64,000 bases of DNA from Cheiracanthium punctorium (Eukaryota > Arthropoda > Arachnida > Araneae > Cheiracanthiidae), in the NCBI GenBank assembly GCA_038373885.1, contig JAWZYV010013541.1:610762-674761 (forward strand), written 5' to 3'. Below the pieces are notes generated by a model. That model did not search any database, was not told the origin of the DNA, and saw only the letters and a program-made list of their open reading frames with translations. A program made the translations under genes and the position numbers. Positions 23,466-34,883 of this stretch are shown here, in pieces (the stretch's first letter is position 1; each line of letters begins with the position of its first letter).

Positions 23466-24905
23466 ACTAGCTGAAGTACCCGTCGTTGACGGGTTAGTAC
23501 TGAATGCAAATTTTTAAAAGCAAGAACTTCCGTCAGCATTGTAGGAGTACACAGAATGAATGTAGTATGTTGCCAAAGTAAAGAAAGCGCAGTTATACTT
23601 TTTATGTATTGTTAAAATATTACAGGTTAGAGAGTCACTAAGTAATATTTCATTCGCTTTAGTCGTAATTATAGGATGCGCGAACGAATATTTACACATA
23701 TTCAAATAATTTTCGCAAAATCTCAAAATCTAATCAACATTTTTGAAAAATTGGAAGCCTAGAATTTAAGTTGAGTGACAACCTATCATGTCACCCAATT
23801 TCGTTTAATTCCCTGCTGTCTTTATTTCGTGATGCTGGAACAAATATTTTAGCATTTTTAAACGATTTTCACAAAATCTCAAAATGTAATCAAAATATTT
23901 TAAAAATTCAACACCTATAAATTAAGATTAGCAACTACCTATCACACCACCAAATTTCGTATTAATCGTTATTACGCGATGCTTGAAAAAATATAACCGC
24001 ATTTTGGGAGAATTTTCACAAAATCTTAAAATCTAATGAAAAGTTTAAAAAATTGGACACCTATACTTTATGTTGAACAACAACCTATCATGTGACCAAA
24101 TTTCATATCATTCGTTTTAGTCGTTATTACGTAATGTGTGAACAAAAATTCACTCAGTTTGAAACGATTTTCGCAAAATCCCAAAATCTGATCGGTTTTT
24201 TTTAGATGCTTATAGTTTAAGGTGACCACCTATCATTTCACCCAATACCATTTTTTCACCTTTGCAGATATTACGTGATGTGCGAACACAAATTTACGCA
24301 GTGTGAAACAATTTTCGCAAAATCTCAAAATCTAATCAAGATTTTTTTTTAATTCGACGCCTATGTTTTAAGTTGAGTGACCACCTATCATGTCACTCAA
24401 TTTCATATCATTCGCTTCAGTCGTTTTTACGTGATGCTTGAACACAAATTTACGCAGTTTGAAAGGATTTTCGCAAAATCTCAAAATCCAATCAAGATTT
24501 TTTAAAAATTGGACGCCTATGTTTTTAGTTGAGTGACCACCTATCATGACACCCAATTTCGTATCATTCGCTTCAGTCGTTTTTGCGTGATGCTTGAACA
24601 CAAATTTACGCAGTTTGAAACGATTTTCACAAAATCTGAAAATCTAATCAAGATTTTTTAAAAATTGGACGCCTATGTTTTAAGTTGAGTGACCACCTAT
24701 CATGACACCCAATTTCATATCATTCGCTTCAGTCATTTTTACGTGATGCTTAAACAAAAAAAGCGTCACGGACAGAATGACAGACAGACAAACTTTTTTT
24801 TGAGGGTCGCATCGGATTCCCGAGTGCTTGAAACGGATAGAAATCGCAAAATTTTTTAATTCCAAGAAATGTACAGACAAAAGTCTAATTTTATTTATAT
24901 AGATA
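23466..24905 (+). mobile_element. Interspersed repeat carrying seven internal ~150-bp tandem units
   Basis: The head is CTAGCTGAAGTACCCGTCGT, and the tail runs through GACAGACAGACAAACTT and ends near TTTTATTTATATAGATA. Between them (about 23640-24765) lie seven diverged copies of a 145-158-bp unit. Each contains AAAATCTCAAAATCTAATCA, a GACCACCTATCATGTCACCC motif and a CATTCGCTTCAGTCG motif. The same head-tandem-tail plan is seen at 36304-38237. I know such heads and tails from repeats in many invertebrates but cannot assign the class. No ORF runs through it. Confidence 0.6.
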
Positions 24906-24909
24906 TAAT

Positions 24910-26210
24910 TCATATAATCGTATTTTGATGCGTTCATACAAAGTATTTTTTTTTCATCATATGAAAATGGCTATAAATTGATCTTTAGATGTGTTAAATT
25001 CAAAAACTAATACCTGAAGGTAATTAAGAGGGACTCTCATGTGATCGAACTTAATTGTAGAATTAAAAAAATTAAAAAGATTAAAAGATGTATAATCAAA
25101 TTTAATTTCATTTAACGTTAGAGTTTCAGTTGAACTTTTCCACCTGAAACAGAGAATAATTGTTTTAAGGAAACGAAAGCCTCTAAGGAATATACCTCAT
25201 ATATTTATTGTTTTACAAAAGTGTAAAAAATTAAAGAATCATTATTTATTATGTGCATGTGAGTTTCCATAATTAAAAGTGTGGAAAAAAATTACGTGAA
25301 ATATAATACTTCAAATTTATCGTGAAGAACTCATAGAAAACTGGTTTATTATATATAGTTTCTTTTTATGCGTAGCAATTCAATGTGATTAACAGTTCAT
25401 TTTTTGAAATATGATTGGAATTAATTTGACAACAGTTTATAAGACAATAAAGAACTTTAATTTCTTTGAAATTTCTTCCATTTTTTTTTTTAGAAACTCA
25501 TAAAAATGTAGTTAAACTAAGTTCAAATAGTTTTTGACAAAATATTAATCTGTGTGTAAAAGAAATATTAGGTTAGTGTTTGTCCTAAGACTTATTAAAT
25601 TATTATCTTTTTCGTGGAATTAAAAAAAAAGCCCAGAAAGAAAACACTTTCACAGTCAAAGTAAAAATGAAATGCTAAATATTCCCAACCAACAATTGTT
25701 ATTAAAAATAAAATTATTTAAAATTATTGCAGAAAATATGGGACTGAAAGTAATTTATTTGCATTTTTTTTAACATAAAAAGTCATAATAGCACCAATAA
25801 AAGTAAATTAAGTTATATAATAATTTAAAGGGACTCATTTTTGCTCTTATGTACAATTTATTTAAATACTAACAATAATGCGTGAATATTTTATTTTTCG
25901 TGATTCGTAAGAAAGCACAGAAAGAATAGTTCTCATAAAATAATAAACGAACCAAAATATAAATAAAATAAAATAAATAAATAAATAAATAAATAAAACT
26001 TTAAAGTGTTGAATATTGCAAGTCACGTTCAAGAAAATTAAAAAAGTGACAACATCCAACACGAAAAGAATAATCCTTAAATTTGTATATTTTTCAGTGA
26101 AGCATAAAATAAAATAGCTTGTATTTTCGAAAATAAATCCATTTATTTTAATTTTAGGAATTGATGCGCATGGGGACATATGACTTTTTTAACAGATAAA
26201 TTACACACAT
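24910..26210. other. AT-rich DNA with an (AAAT)n microsatellite
   Basis: No gene is seen. An (AAAT)n run occupies 25965-25998. The minus-strand ORF 25862-26179 reads through it and its FLIYF repeats come from it. Confidence 0.5.
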
Positions 26211-26240
26211 ATATACTTATATATGTGTGTGTGAATATAT

Positions 26241-26284
<44 letters not shown>

Positions 26285-26361
26285 GAAAGAAGTGAACTAG
26301 TAAAGATTATCAGGAAAATTATGAGCGCAGCAACTGCAGCTCCAATATAACTTCTCGCGCC

Positions 26362-27273
26362 TATAGTGACATTGTATTATAAAACCCGAAAAACCCCAGT
26401 CTTTGTCAAAAAACATACAAAAACAAGACAATAAACATAAAAATGCTATAACCAGCTAATTCATCAGAGGGAGACTGGTGTGCTTGTTAGTTACAGGTTT
26501 CTGGACTGGTGTCAGGAGATTGTGAACTATTGTATTAACAGAATTATAGACTATTGTATTAACAGAATTATTGAAGCTTAAATATCTTGAAATATTGCCT
26601 GTTTAATATAATTTTAGTTTAATCAACGGACACCAGTTCTCCCTGACCTGTAAAAAAGATTTTCAAACATTGTTAAAATAGAAAATGAAAAAAACATACT
26701 TAAAATCTGGCTGCATCTAACTTCCAGCCGTAACTCAAAAAAATTGAAGAAAATTAATCCGTGTATCTTGCAATCTTGGCCATATTCCATTCCAGTCAGC
26801 GTCCGACACCAACGCTGACGGCAACGAGACTGTCGGACGCTGACTGGAATGGAATATGGCCAAGATTGCAAGATACACGGATTAATTTTCTTCAATTTTT
26901 TTGAGTTACGGCTGGAAGTTAGATGCAGCCAGATTTTAAGTATGTTTTTTTCATTTTCTATTTTAACAATGTTTGAAAATCTTTTTTACAGGTCAGGGAG
27001 AACTGGTGTCCGTTGATTAAACTGAAATTATATTAAACAGGCAATATTTCAAGATATTTAAGCTTCAATAATTCTGTTAATACAATAGTCTATAATTCTG
27101 TTAATACAATAGTTCACAATCTCCTGACACCAGTCCAGAAACCTGTAACTAACAAGCACACCAGTCTCCCTCTGATGAATTAGCTGGTTATAGCATTTTT
27201 ATGTTTATTGTCTTGTTTTTGTATGTTTTTTGACAAAGACTGGGGTTTTTCGGGTTTTATAATACAATGTCAC

Positions 27274-27277
<4 letters not shown>
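26362..27277. repeat. Giant near-perfect palindrome (447-bp arms, 22-bp loop)
   Basis: The left arm 26362-26808 and right arm 26831-27277 are reverse complements of equal length, with no gaps. In the blocks I compared I found one mismatch (near 26616/27024). The spacer is CCAACGCTGACGGCAACGAG + AC. A (TA)n run follows the right arm directly. Another lies about 80 bp before the left arm, after a short unique flank. A single diverged arm exists at 15765-16195. It fits a foldback-type mobile element, but terminal repeats and a target duplication are not evident. The ORF at 26623-26895 crosses the centre and is an artefact. Confidence 0.9.

Positions 27278-27345
<68 letters not shown>
27270..27345. 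repeat. (TA)n(GT)n microsatellite
   Basis: A TA run of about 24 bp leads into a GT run of nearly 50 bp. It joins the palindrome to a module D repeat. Module D copies at 14138 and 40318 carry a TG-rich run in the same relative place. Confidence 0.95.
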
Positions 27346-27348
<3 letters not shown>

Positions 27349-27349
27349 T

Positions 27350-27640
27350 AAACAGAGCTCCTAAAAGGTCAATCGAAGTTCAGTTTGGAAGTTCAAATTG
27401 GAGCTCAATCGAAGCTCCTAAAAAGAGCTTCGATTGAGCTCCAATTGGGTATATATGTCATAAACCCCCGTCGCAAGACCGGTATTGATTTTGGTGTGCA
27501 TAGGACTTATAGTTTTTCTACAGGGCTACGACAAAGGTTTCTTTTACAGTATGGCATATGGGGAGAAATTATTGAAAGTGCGCTAGCGTTTAAACGGCAC
27601 ATTCGATTGAGCTTCAGTTTAGTACATATCAGTTTGGCCC
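27350..27640 (+). repeat. Module D interspersed repeat, copy 2
   Basis: It matches 14240-14640: CTCCTAAA, TTCGATTGAGC, GGGTATATATG, GGGCTACGACAAAGG, GCATATGGGGAGAAATT and AGCGTTTAAACGG in the same order. The start is scrambled by short repeats of AGCTC/CAATCGAAG. ORF 27385-27648 over it has no recognisable domain. Confidence 0.6.
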
Positions 27641-27689
27641 TTTTGTAAAACATCCACGCTCAAATTGAAATGAAGGTATTTTTTTTCTG

Positions 27690-28120
27690 TACAATTTATT
27701 TAAATGAGTCCATCTTTCTTCTTATGAATAATTCTTTAGGGAGGGATCAGTTTTGTCCCTCTCCCCCATCCCCACAGATTTCGAACTTTGGAAAAGTCTA
27801 TCCAATTTATCACCTATGTCAGGAAATTCAGAGGCATGCCTTATTTCGTAGGATGAGCTGCAGTCGTTTTTGCCCATGAAAAACGAAAAATAACGGCGTT
27901 AATTGTTCCTGCCCCCTTCCTCTAAGTAATAGATGCAAGAGACTTCGGAAATTCACCACAATCATTTTGTAGGAGTTTCGTGGAGGTAAACTTCCCTTCA
28001 AGACACACGTACAGTATGTAGAATATGCTTGTAGCTATTTAAAAAGAAGGGAATGCTCATTTCCCTGATATTTCAAAAGAAAGTCCGTTAGGGACTACAG
28101 GATGCACTCGCATAGGTACC
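27690..28120 (+). repeat. Module C interspersed repeat, copy 1
   Basis: Landmarks shared with 35955-36290 and 40080-40310 are CCTTATTTCGTA, CCCCTTCCTCTA, AATCATTTTGTAGGA, a CTTCCCTTC stretch, AAAAAGAAGGGAATG, TTTCCCTGATAT and AGGATGCACTCGCAT. It is non-coding. Confidence 0.6.
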
Positions 28121-28329
28121 TTCTACCGGACTAAGACAGGACCACCGACTGGGTCCCTCTTAGTCTGTTAGGGTGTAGGTGGTTAAGGGCCTGTAATACT
28201 CCACGTCCATCGTCTAAGCGTACGGTCGTGGGCCCCATTCTCGCTTTATACCCTGATTGTTCAAATTTCCTTTCTGTGCGGTAATAGGCAGCCCAAAGTG
28301 GTGCCCTTGACATCAAGGCAGATAGAGTA

Positions 28330-28600
28330 AGTTGTCCAAACTACCATTAGTAGAGCTGCAAGCGGACACGTCAAGTCTCTTTCTTTCGATGAGGGGCGAA
28401 AAAAAACCTATCTGACGTGTAGCAACTGTAAGTCAGTGCAGGCCTCTCCGGACTTGATGAACTGTGCGGGTCTTGTATAAGGAGGACATGCACACTAGTC
28501 CTCTTCTTGTTTATGATTATTTGAGGATTCTTGGGCTCGAGGACCTGGTCTAGCCTGCGGCTGGATCAGGCGGAATAAGTCAACAACAGGTGAAGACTTT
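28330..28600 (+). pseudogene. Decayed LINE-like 3' coding relic
   Basis: The plus strand reads GHVKSLSFDEGRK, then a region of broken Cys codons, then SPLL-like and DLV-like words before a GTCAACAAC-rich 3' part. This resembles the RNase H-distal C-terminus of spider non-LTR elements (a HxxSL...C-x2-C...GL motif order) as I remember them. Several stops interrupt it. The assignment is weak. Confidence 0.35.
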
Positions 28601-29040
28601 CATTGTGTTGTCCACTTGACTCGCCGAGGATTTGTCTGCGGCTTCTTGAAAACCAAGCACACATGTCCGATAATAAACGTCCCAAATACAAGAACAGACC
28701 GATGCCTATGGATATACAGGGTGTATGAAAAGGTCGTTGCCAAACTTAGCAGGATCGTCTGCCATACCATTACAAAAAAGATTGACACAGGAACTTGTGG
28801 CCGGAAATACCGGCGGCGACCGCTAGAGGGCGACGTTCGCAGGCTTATGGGAGCGTGATCATTTCGGCCTAGGATGTTTCGGGAGAGGGTTGAATCGGTT
28901 TACTAACTCCGAATGTGCAGATATCCTTCCTCTGTGCTGCTTGTGAAAACTCTCATTCTGTTGTCCACTTGACTCGACGAGGATTTGTGAGGGGTTCTTG
29001 AAAACCAAGCACACTCGTCCGACAGTAAATGTTTCAAATA
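28598..29040 (+). repeat. Pair of ~95-bp direct repeats flanking a mariner-like end
   Basis: 28598-28690 and 28945-29040 share TTGTCCACTTGACTCG, GAGGATTTGT and CTTGAAAACCAAGCACAC. Between them, about 28714, TACAGGGTGTATGAAAAGGT resembles a mariner/MITE left end. Nothing in the segment codes for a recognisable protein. Confidence 0.5.
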
Positions 29041-29110
29041 CAGTGGTTGCCGTTTATTCCGGTCACATCGGGACGAATTGAGATGGCCCGAAATTCGAAA
29101 TAAACGGTGG
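29041..29110 (+). mobile_element. Single Tigger-type TIR end
   Basis: CAGTGGTTGCCGTTTATTCC after a TA dinucleotide resembles pogo/Tigger termini. A reverse-complement partner was not found downstream, so the element is truncated. Confidence 0.45.
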
Positions 29111-29289
29111 GACTCAGCTAAAAAGTGACAGAATTTAAAAAAAAATCAGAAAATTAAATCAAAATGTATGAAATGTATGAGTGAATAATTGAATGAATGC
29201 ATCTATTTATGTAAGAAGTGAACAAGTGAAAAAATACGTACCATCATTGATAAAAATAGTCCAATTAGAACTCTTTGGGAGAGAAAATC

Positions 29290-30775
29290 CAAAATGAAAG
29301 GCTATATGAGGGGCACTGTGTCATGTAGCACGAATGGATTTGAATTGAATGTTTACGAGATCAAGGATGTCGAGCACATGAACTGGCCACCTCCTGGAGC
29401 CGGCTTTTACAGAATATTTTTGAGCCATTTGGTCCGCAACGTCAACACCGAATTTCGTAGAATTATAAAAGGATACCGTTTCAGGAAGCTTTTTCGGATC
29501 ATTATTATCAATATCGACACTGGGATGAAGGGAACTTAGGAGTAAGACGTTCTTCTGCTTTTTTCCTTGATAAACAGTCAATGTTGTATCGCTGTGCTTT
29601 AGTAGTAATGTATTGTACAAAGGCATTTATATTTTTTTCACAAATTCTGGTATTTCCTTCCGACAACGTCTCATCGTTCCAACTAAGCTAGTTTTCTTTG
29701 CTTTTAGCAATTCTGACAGTTTTAGGGACGTGAAGAAATTATCTGTTGTTACATTTATTCCTTTGTTCTCGAATGGTTCTACCAAACGCAAGACGACGTA
29801 TTCGGGGAGATTTATATTGTCAGAGCGCTGGTCATCTTTACCCAGGTATGGAAAACCCTTTAATATATATTTACTTTTAATGTCAGCGGCAAGCCAAAAT
29901 TGAATGCCAAATTTGTCCGGTTTATTCGGCATGTATTGCGTGAAACGACATCTAGCTTTACTCGGAAATAACTGTTCATCAATAGTTAGTTACAAAGGGA
30001 CTGTTTTGTAGCAAGTGATAGAATTTTCAATAAACTTATTCCAAATTTCTGAAATTAGACAAAATTTATCTGTTTGAAGGCGTTGAGACCTTGTTGTTTT
30101 TTTTTTTGTCAAATCGCAAAAATCTCTGTCAATTTGTCTCTCGACATAGTATCACAGAAGAAAGGGGAAGACCACAAACTATCAAGTTCGAGATCTCTTG
30201 CCCCAAATATGTCTCTAGCATATAAAATGGATATGAAAGCATCCAGTTCCTCTAAAGATGTATACCACTCATTTTTTTGCAAGCTGCCGATGAGCTTCTT
30301 CCTCTGTACAACTTTTTATAGTACGAAGCATAAGTTCGTCAATGAGTAATCTCCAAGAGCTGGATGCACACCCATCCTCAATATTTCGTTTTGCAAAAGA
30401 CGTCGGCCATGCATTTCTTTACAAATATTCTGCTTCGAAATTCTCCCACTGACACTTCCAAAGCCGATGTTAGTCCAATGTGTTCCGTTATTTGAAACAA
30501 ATGCTCCGTTCTTTTGAAGATCTGGCCTTTCATCCGACAATTTATCTCGTTTAGTTGGGCACTGTTTTTTTCCTTTCAGGCAGAATATTTTCTTTGCTAC
30601 TGCATGGTTCAGCAAATTCAGCAACATCAGATAAAGTCATCATCATCAAAATCTGAAGATGCATCCTCTTCATTTGGCGGCCAATATTCGACTTCGCTCA
30701 AAGACATTTCCTGATAACTTTCATTTTCAGATTCACCTTCCGATAATTGTTGGAAATATTCTAAAGCTTCACTCA
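29290..30775 (-). pseudogene. piggyBac-like transposase pseudogene
   Basis: Read on the minus strand, the start MSEALEYFQQLSEGESENES is at 30775, followed by an acidic leader (EEDASSDFDDDD), as in PGBD proteins. A stop near 30608 breaks it. Conserved DDE_Tnp_1_7 blocks follow: SRDKL-type sequence near 30150, then DKFGIQFWLAADIKSKYIL, GKDDQRSDNI, VTTDNFFTSLKLSELL with a catalytic Asp, a stop after PEFVKKI, then YQGKKQKNVLLLSSLHPSVD and VADQMAQKYS with the late Asp. Stops and frame changes separate four open pieces (30627-30316, about 30300-30100, 29932-29627, 29626-29321). The Cys-rich C-terminal finger is not clear. It encoded a TTAA-specific cut-and-paste transposase and is now inactive. Confidence 0.85.
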
Positions 30776-31036
30776 TTGTTAGTTTACGGATATTTTTTCA
30801 CAACATTTAGTTTTCGAACATTAGGTTTCACCTGCACGAGGTGAAGCGACTGCACTGTGTGTTCCCAATCTCTTCGAAAATCCGATCAAAAATCCAATTT
30901 TTTTACAAATAATTAATAACATAATGTTAGGAAAATCACGATTTTTTTTAAATTTCAGTTCGTAAATTTTTCAAAAAAAAACGGAATCAAATCTGGTTTT
31001 TGGTCAAAATGACCCATCCCGCGGTTCCAGTATTAA
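30776..31036 (-). mobile_element. 5' flank and terminus of the piggyBac-like element
   Basis: On the minus strand a TTAA (31033-31036) is followed by TACTGGAACCGCGGGATGGG and TCATTTTGACC, similar in style to piggyBac-like ends. It lies about 260 bp upstream of the pseudogene's start codon. The other terminus, expected below 29290, was not identified. Confidence 0.55.
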
Positions 31037-31064
31037 GAGCAAAAAATCACTATGTAAAATTATT

Positions 31065-32580
31065 AATCAAAATAATTTTTGAAATAGATAATTTGTTTCT
31101 TCAAAATGCAACAAACTTTTCCACTAAATTCACTGGACATTTGGCTTACCGTGACGCCCCTATTTGCCTCGTGTGACGCCCTGGCTACGCCCATCTTTCG
31201 AAACATGTTAACACAGTCCTTTTCAAAATGAAAAATAATGTGCGGTGGCAACATCTTCAAAAACCGCCAAAAACTTTTCTTTAAAAACAGAAAACCATTT
31301 TTATCATTTTGATTCAAGATGCCTTGGCCGCGCCTTTCGTGGATAGATTGAATGCCCTGGCTAAGCCTCTTGTAGCGTCGTGTGACGCCCTCGTGACTCC
31401 CCGTGTGGCCTTACACGACGGCCCGGCCTCAACTATTGTTAAAAACATGTTACTGTTGTCCTTCTACAAATGAAAATAAGTAGACGGCACGAACATCTGT
31501 ATTTATTCACGCAGTGTTTCTCAACCTGTGGGGCGCGACCCACAAGGGAGGCGCAGAGCTTTTGCAGGGGAGGGGTGGCACGATAAAAACCAAAGAGCAA
31601 GTAGTGATGCATGTTTTTTTTTTTAAATCATCTTATTTATTCTCATTTTTACTCAAAAATATACTCATTTTCGCTTAAAATGCTCATTCAAACTTTAGTG
31701 ATAAGATTATTTTGTAAAAAATTCGACTAAATATATTGTTAAAGATTAAAAAACGAAATGATGCTAAAAAATATGGGGGGGGACGCCACCGTAAGGTAGC
31801 CTTTGTTGGGGGGGGGGGGGTGCGACGTTAAAAAGGTTGAGAACCGCTGTATTAACGCGTCATTTAAAGTAAAAACAAATTATGTACTCACTAGTTTTTA
31901 AAAACTTCCCGGAAGGTGAGCTAAACCTCCTCCACGTTCATGTCTTCATTGGATAAAAATAATAACTGGTTTGAAAATCCATCGCGAGTAAAAACTTGCA
32001 AAGAAAACTCATACAAAATAATGAATGCAATCACATCCAACTTGAAAACGAAAGAAAAGTTCTATCAACGGCATTTTTTGCGAAAGTGTATTTATTTGTA
32101 GTCATTTCAACCATTGGCGTCCTTTGGCATGTAACATTGGGGGGGGGATGTTTCCATTGTTGAATATATTTTCAAACAGATGATATCTGAATTGTGTTGA
32201 ATTATTTCAGGGGAGTGCAATCCAGCCCTTGCCCCTTGTCCCAAGTAAGTCATGCCCATGAATTAAACAATCGGTTCATCTATATTTACAAGAAAGGGTG
32301 GTGTACGTGACGCACTGGGCACACACCTTGTTAGGAACATGCTAATGTAGTTTTTTACAAAATGAAAATAAATAAATACATGTACATAGCGTACCAACGT
32401 CTGTATTGGATATCGTGAAATGTGAATGCATTTCTACTAACCACAATGAAACAGTGGACCCAAAATTTCCAGAAAACTTAAGTAAAGTTGGGCGATAACT
32501 AAGGCTCTCTTTATTCCTTTGCTCTTCTATATAAATGTTAGTTCTCAACAGGATGTAATTCTGAAATTGGTTCGTCACAC
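31065..32580 (+). repeat. Module B interspersed repeat, copy 1, interrupted by a hAT MITE
   Basis: Landmarks shared with 38540-39740 are AAATTCAC(T/C)GGACATT, GCAACATC..CCAACTTTTCTTTAAAA, ACATGTTACTGTTGTCCTT, CTTCCCGGAAGGTG, AATAATAACTGGTTTG, CAACGGCATTTTTTGCGAAA, GATATCTGAATT and CAGTGGACCC.AAATTTCCAG. It contains internally repeated GACGCCC..GGCTACGCC motifs. It is non-coding and its class is unknown. Confidence 0.7.
31512..31849. mobile_element. hAT-type MITE, 338 bp
   Basis: The ends are CAGTGTTTCTCAACCTGTGG and, reverse complemented, CAGCGGTTCTCAACCTTTTT, the widespread hAT consensus. The 8-bp duplication is TATTCACG (31504-31511) and TATTAACG (31850-31857), with one mismatch. The empty site survives in the module B sister copy at about 39020-39034 (TTTATTAACGCGTCATT). 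There is no coding sequence. Confidence 0.92.
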
Positions 32581-32584
32581 CTAA

Positions 32585-33552
32585 CCCAGACAGCACATAA
32601 GCTTAAATCAAGCTTGACATTTCTTTGAATTAGACGTATTAATACAAGCTTGACAGTTCAATTCATTTTAAGTTTGCAGCAAGTTTGGAGATTACAAAAA
32701 AAAATGAGTCAGCAATTATTTTCCCGCCGAATATAAGTTATTTGAACTCTCAAGCTTGAATACAACTTGATGACTGCTTGATTTGTAAAGCCACATCCAC
32801 ATAACAAATAATTTATCATCAGTCATAAATGTACTTGAGCATAGAATTAAAAAAAAATAGATTATATATTTCCAAATATTGAAATTCCTCAAAATAAAAT
32901 AAAAATATATCACACAGTTTATTTAAAAATCAGTCGTTTGTCTCGATTTTGACCTATATTACCCAACATGAGTGTTGCGATATTGAAAGTTTTAAAACGT
33001 GTGCTGCTTTTAAGTTTATATTATGCATATTTCCCTATTGGTAGAGTCTATAAATCACACATAACATTATTTTAATTTTGTCATCCCATGGAAAATAAAA
33101 GAAGCAGTTCGGCATCGATCAATACTAATCAATCTCGCCAAAAAACGACGTGACAACCATAACAGTTAATTCAAACTTTAGTAATGTCATCGCTAGTCAA
33201 ATTGGCATGTTGGTTAGGACGCTGGCTTCCCACACCTGAGGTCACGATATCGATCCCACCCGCGGACGCTAGACGGAATCAGATTAAAATAACTTGAGCT
33301 TTCAGCGTAGAGGAGAATAATAAAATATATATGGGGTGGGTCCGGCGCTCCATGTATTCAGGAAAAAATTTTAAGTTTGAATTAAGCTTGCTATGTCAAG
33401 CTTAATGCAAGTAGGGCAAGTGTAAACTTGAACACTTGATTCAAGCTTGCATTAAGCTTACACGCTTGAAACTTTCAAGCTTAATTCAAGTTTATTGACT
33501 TGATAAATCAAGTTCACTGCAAGTTTGATGCAAATTTGCTGTGCTGTCTGGG
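32585..33552. mobile_element. Unclassified TIR element with CAAGCTTG arrays
   Basis: The left end CCCAGACAGCACA and right end TGCTGTGCTGTCTGGG are inverted copies. Both subterminal regions (32600-32770 and 33370-33530) are dense in CAAGCTTG/TCAAGCTT and AACTTGA words, most strongly on the right. The middle contains a SINE at about 33195-33360 and no recognisable transposase. I see no clear target duplication, so the superfamily is open. Confidence 0.6.
33195..33360 (+). mobile_element. tRNA-derived SINE, second type
   Basis: An A-box-like GGCATGTTGGTTAGGACGC and a B-box-like GATATCGATCCCACC lie about 35 bp apart, as in a tRNA head, followed by a non-tRNA body ending near CATGTATTCAGG. It differs from the SINE at 8085. 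Confidence 0.55.
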
Positions 33553-33589
33553 GAGTTATATGATAATCTTCAGTTCATTCACTTTACCA

Positions 33590-34120
33590 ATCTATATAAA
33601 TAAAACGGAGGGTAAACTATCCGTTAGTTTGTTTGCACCTCGCCTAGCTCCTAGACGGATGGTCGTAGACCTACCAAATTTTGTATGGGAATTCTCCAAG
33701 ACTGGTCCCGACATACCACGAAGCGATTTTTTCGAAATTCGAATTATTTTAGGAGATATTGATAAAAAACATGTCGCAAAATGCTAATTTTTGCTCCGCC
33801 ATTTCGCAATTGTAACCCCGCAGTGATAACAGAGGGAATATCTGGAGGATATAGCATTTGTAGGTGTCCATATTTCATAAGTTTATTAAATGATTCGGAA
33901 ATTCTCCATGACAGATCCCGACACACCTCGAAGCGATTTTTTCAAAATTCGAATTATTTTAGGATATATCGATAAAAAACGTTTCGCAAACGGCTAATTT
34001 TTTCTTTCCGCCATTTCGTAATTGTAACCCCACAGTGGAAAAAGCGACGATTAAGCTTATCTAGGTTGCCACATTCGGCAAGTTTATTAAATGATTCAGA
34101 CTCTCGAAGTAAAAATAAAA
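33590..34120 (+). repeat. Interspersed repeat with a ~210-bp direct dimer
   Basis: Head: CTATATAAATAAAACGGAGG with a GTTTGTTTG run. Then two copies (about 33690-33900 and 33895-34105) share ATTCTCCA.GAC.G.TCCCGAC, CGAAGCGATTTTTTC, GAATTATTTTAGGA.ATAT and CGCCATTTCG.AATTGTAACCCC. ORFs across it are fragments without known domains. Confidence 0.6.
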
Positions 34121-34719
34121 GAATAACGATTTTTTGTTTAGATTAGTTGTAAGGTTGTTTTTTAATTAAAATATCGTGTGCATGTGAAATCAGATCAGGA
34201 ATTAAATGTTTTATACTCAAAAGAAAAATCGGATTTAGAAATTTTCCGAGACTAAAATGTGCAAATTTTTAATTTGGCGAAAAATAAAAGGGTTGATGTG
34301 CGATTTTGAGATGACCGTCTGCTACTTGTGTGAATACACCTGAGAATAAGTTTTGGAAATTTTCATTCAGTTGGAATTGTCCATTTACTCCCATCTATTT
34401 CATATGTATTACGTCCAGAAAAAGGAAGTTAGAAATATCAATTTTAATTTTGTTTAATCACACTCATGAATAATGATATAGTTTCCAAATTAATGAAATA
34501 CGGAAAGGAAATAGGAAAGACCCATGGATTACATTACGTTTTTAATATATTGCACTTTAGTGCGTATTTAAAATCTGAAAGTGTCTCAGAGTTTCTTACA
34601 TTTTTTTTTTCCTTTCCGTTTTTTGATGAAGGGCAATATATCCAGAAGCTCTTCAGAATTAATAGAGGAAGAACATAATTTGTTCCTTTTTGTACGTTTT
34701 TATCATTTAACCATCTTAT

Positions 34720-34883
34720 TTTTGGAACCTGGGTCGACCCGGCACATTAAGCATCGCATCTGGGCGCTGGCTTCGAAGAAGCTTCATTTCGAACTCAAAA
34801 ACTAAGTACAGAATAAAAGGGGGCGTCTTTTTTATTTTAGGAGCGGGCGACACTTACCGTAGGGCCGCTCCTGTTTGTAACCA
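34720..34883 (+). repeat. Interspersed repeat also present at 63640-63805
   Basis: Both copies contain TCGAAG, TTCGAACTCAAAAACT, ATAAAAGGGGGCG and AGGGCCGCTC in order. It lies directly upstream of the Helitron-like mini-element at 34884. It is non-coding. Confidence 0.55.

Noticed and set aside
23640..24765. Regular repeats as a possible CRISPR-like array
   Set aside because: The units are ~150 bp, diverged along their whole length and have no short conserved repeat with unique spacers. The context is eukaryotic.
26623..26895. 90-codon ORF across the palindrome centre
   Set aside because: The frame reads out of one arm and back into the other, and the peptide is an artefact of the inverted repeat.
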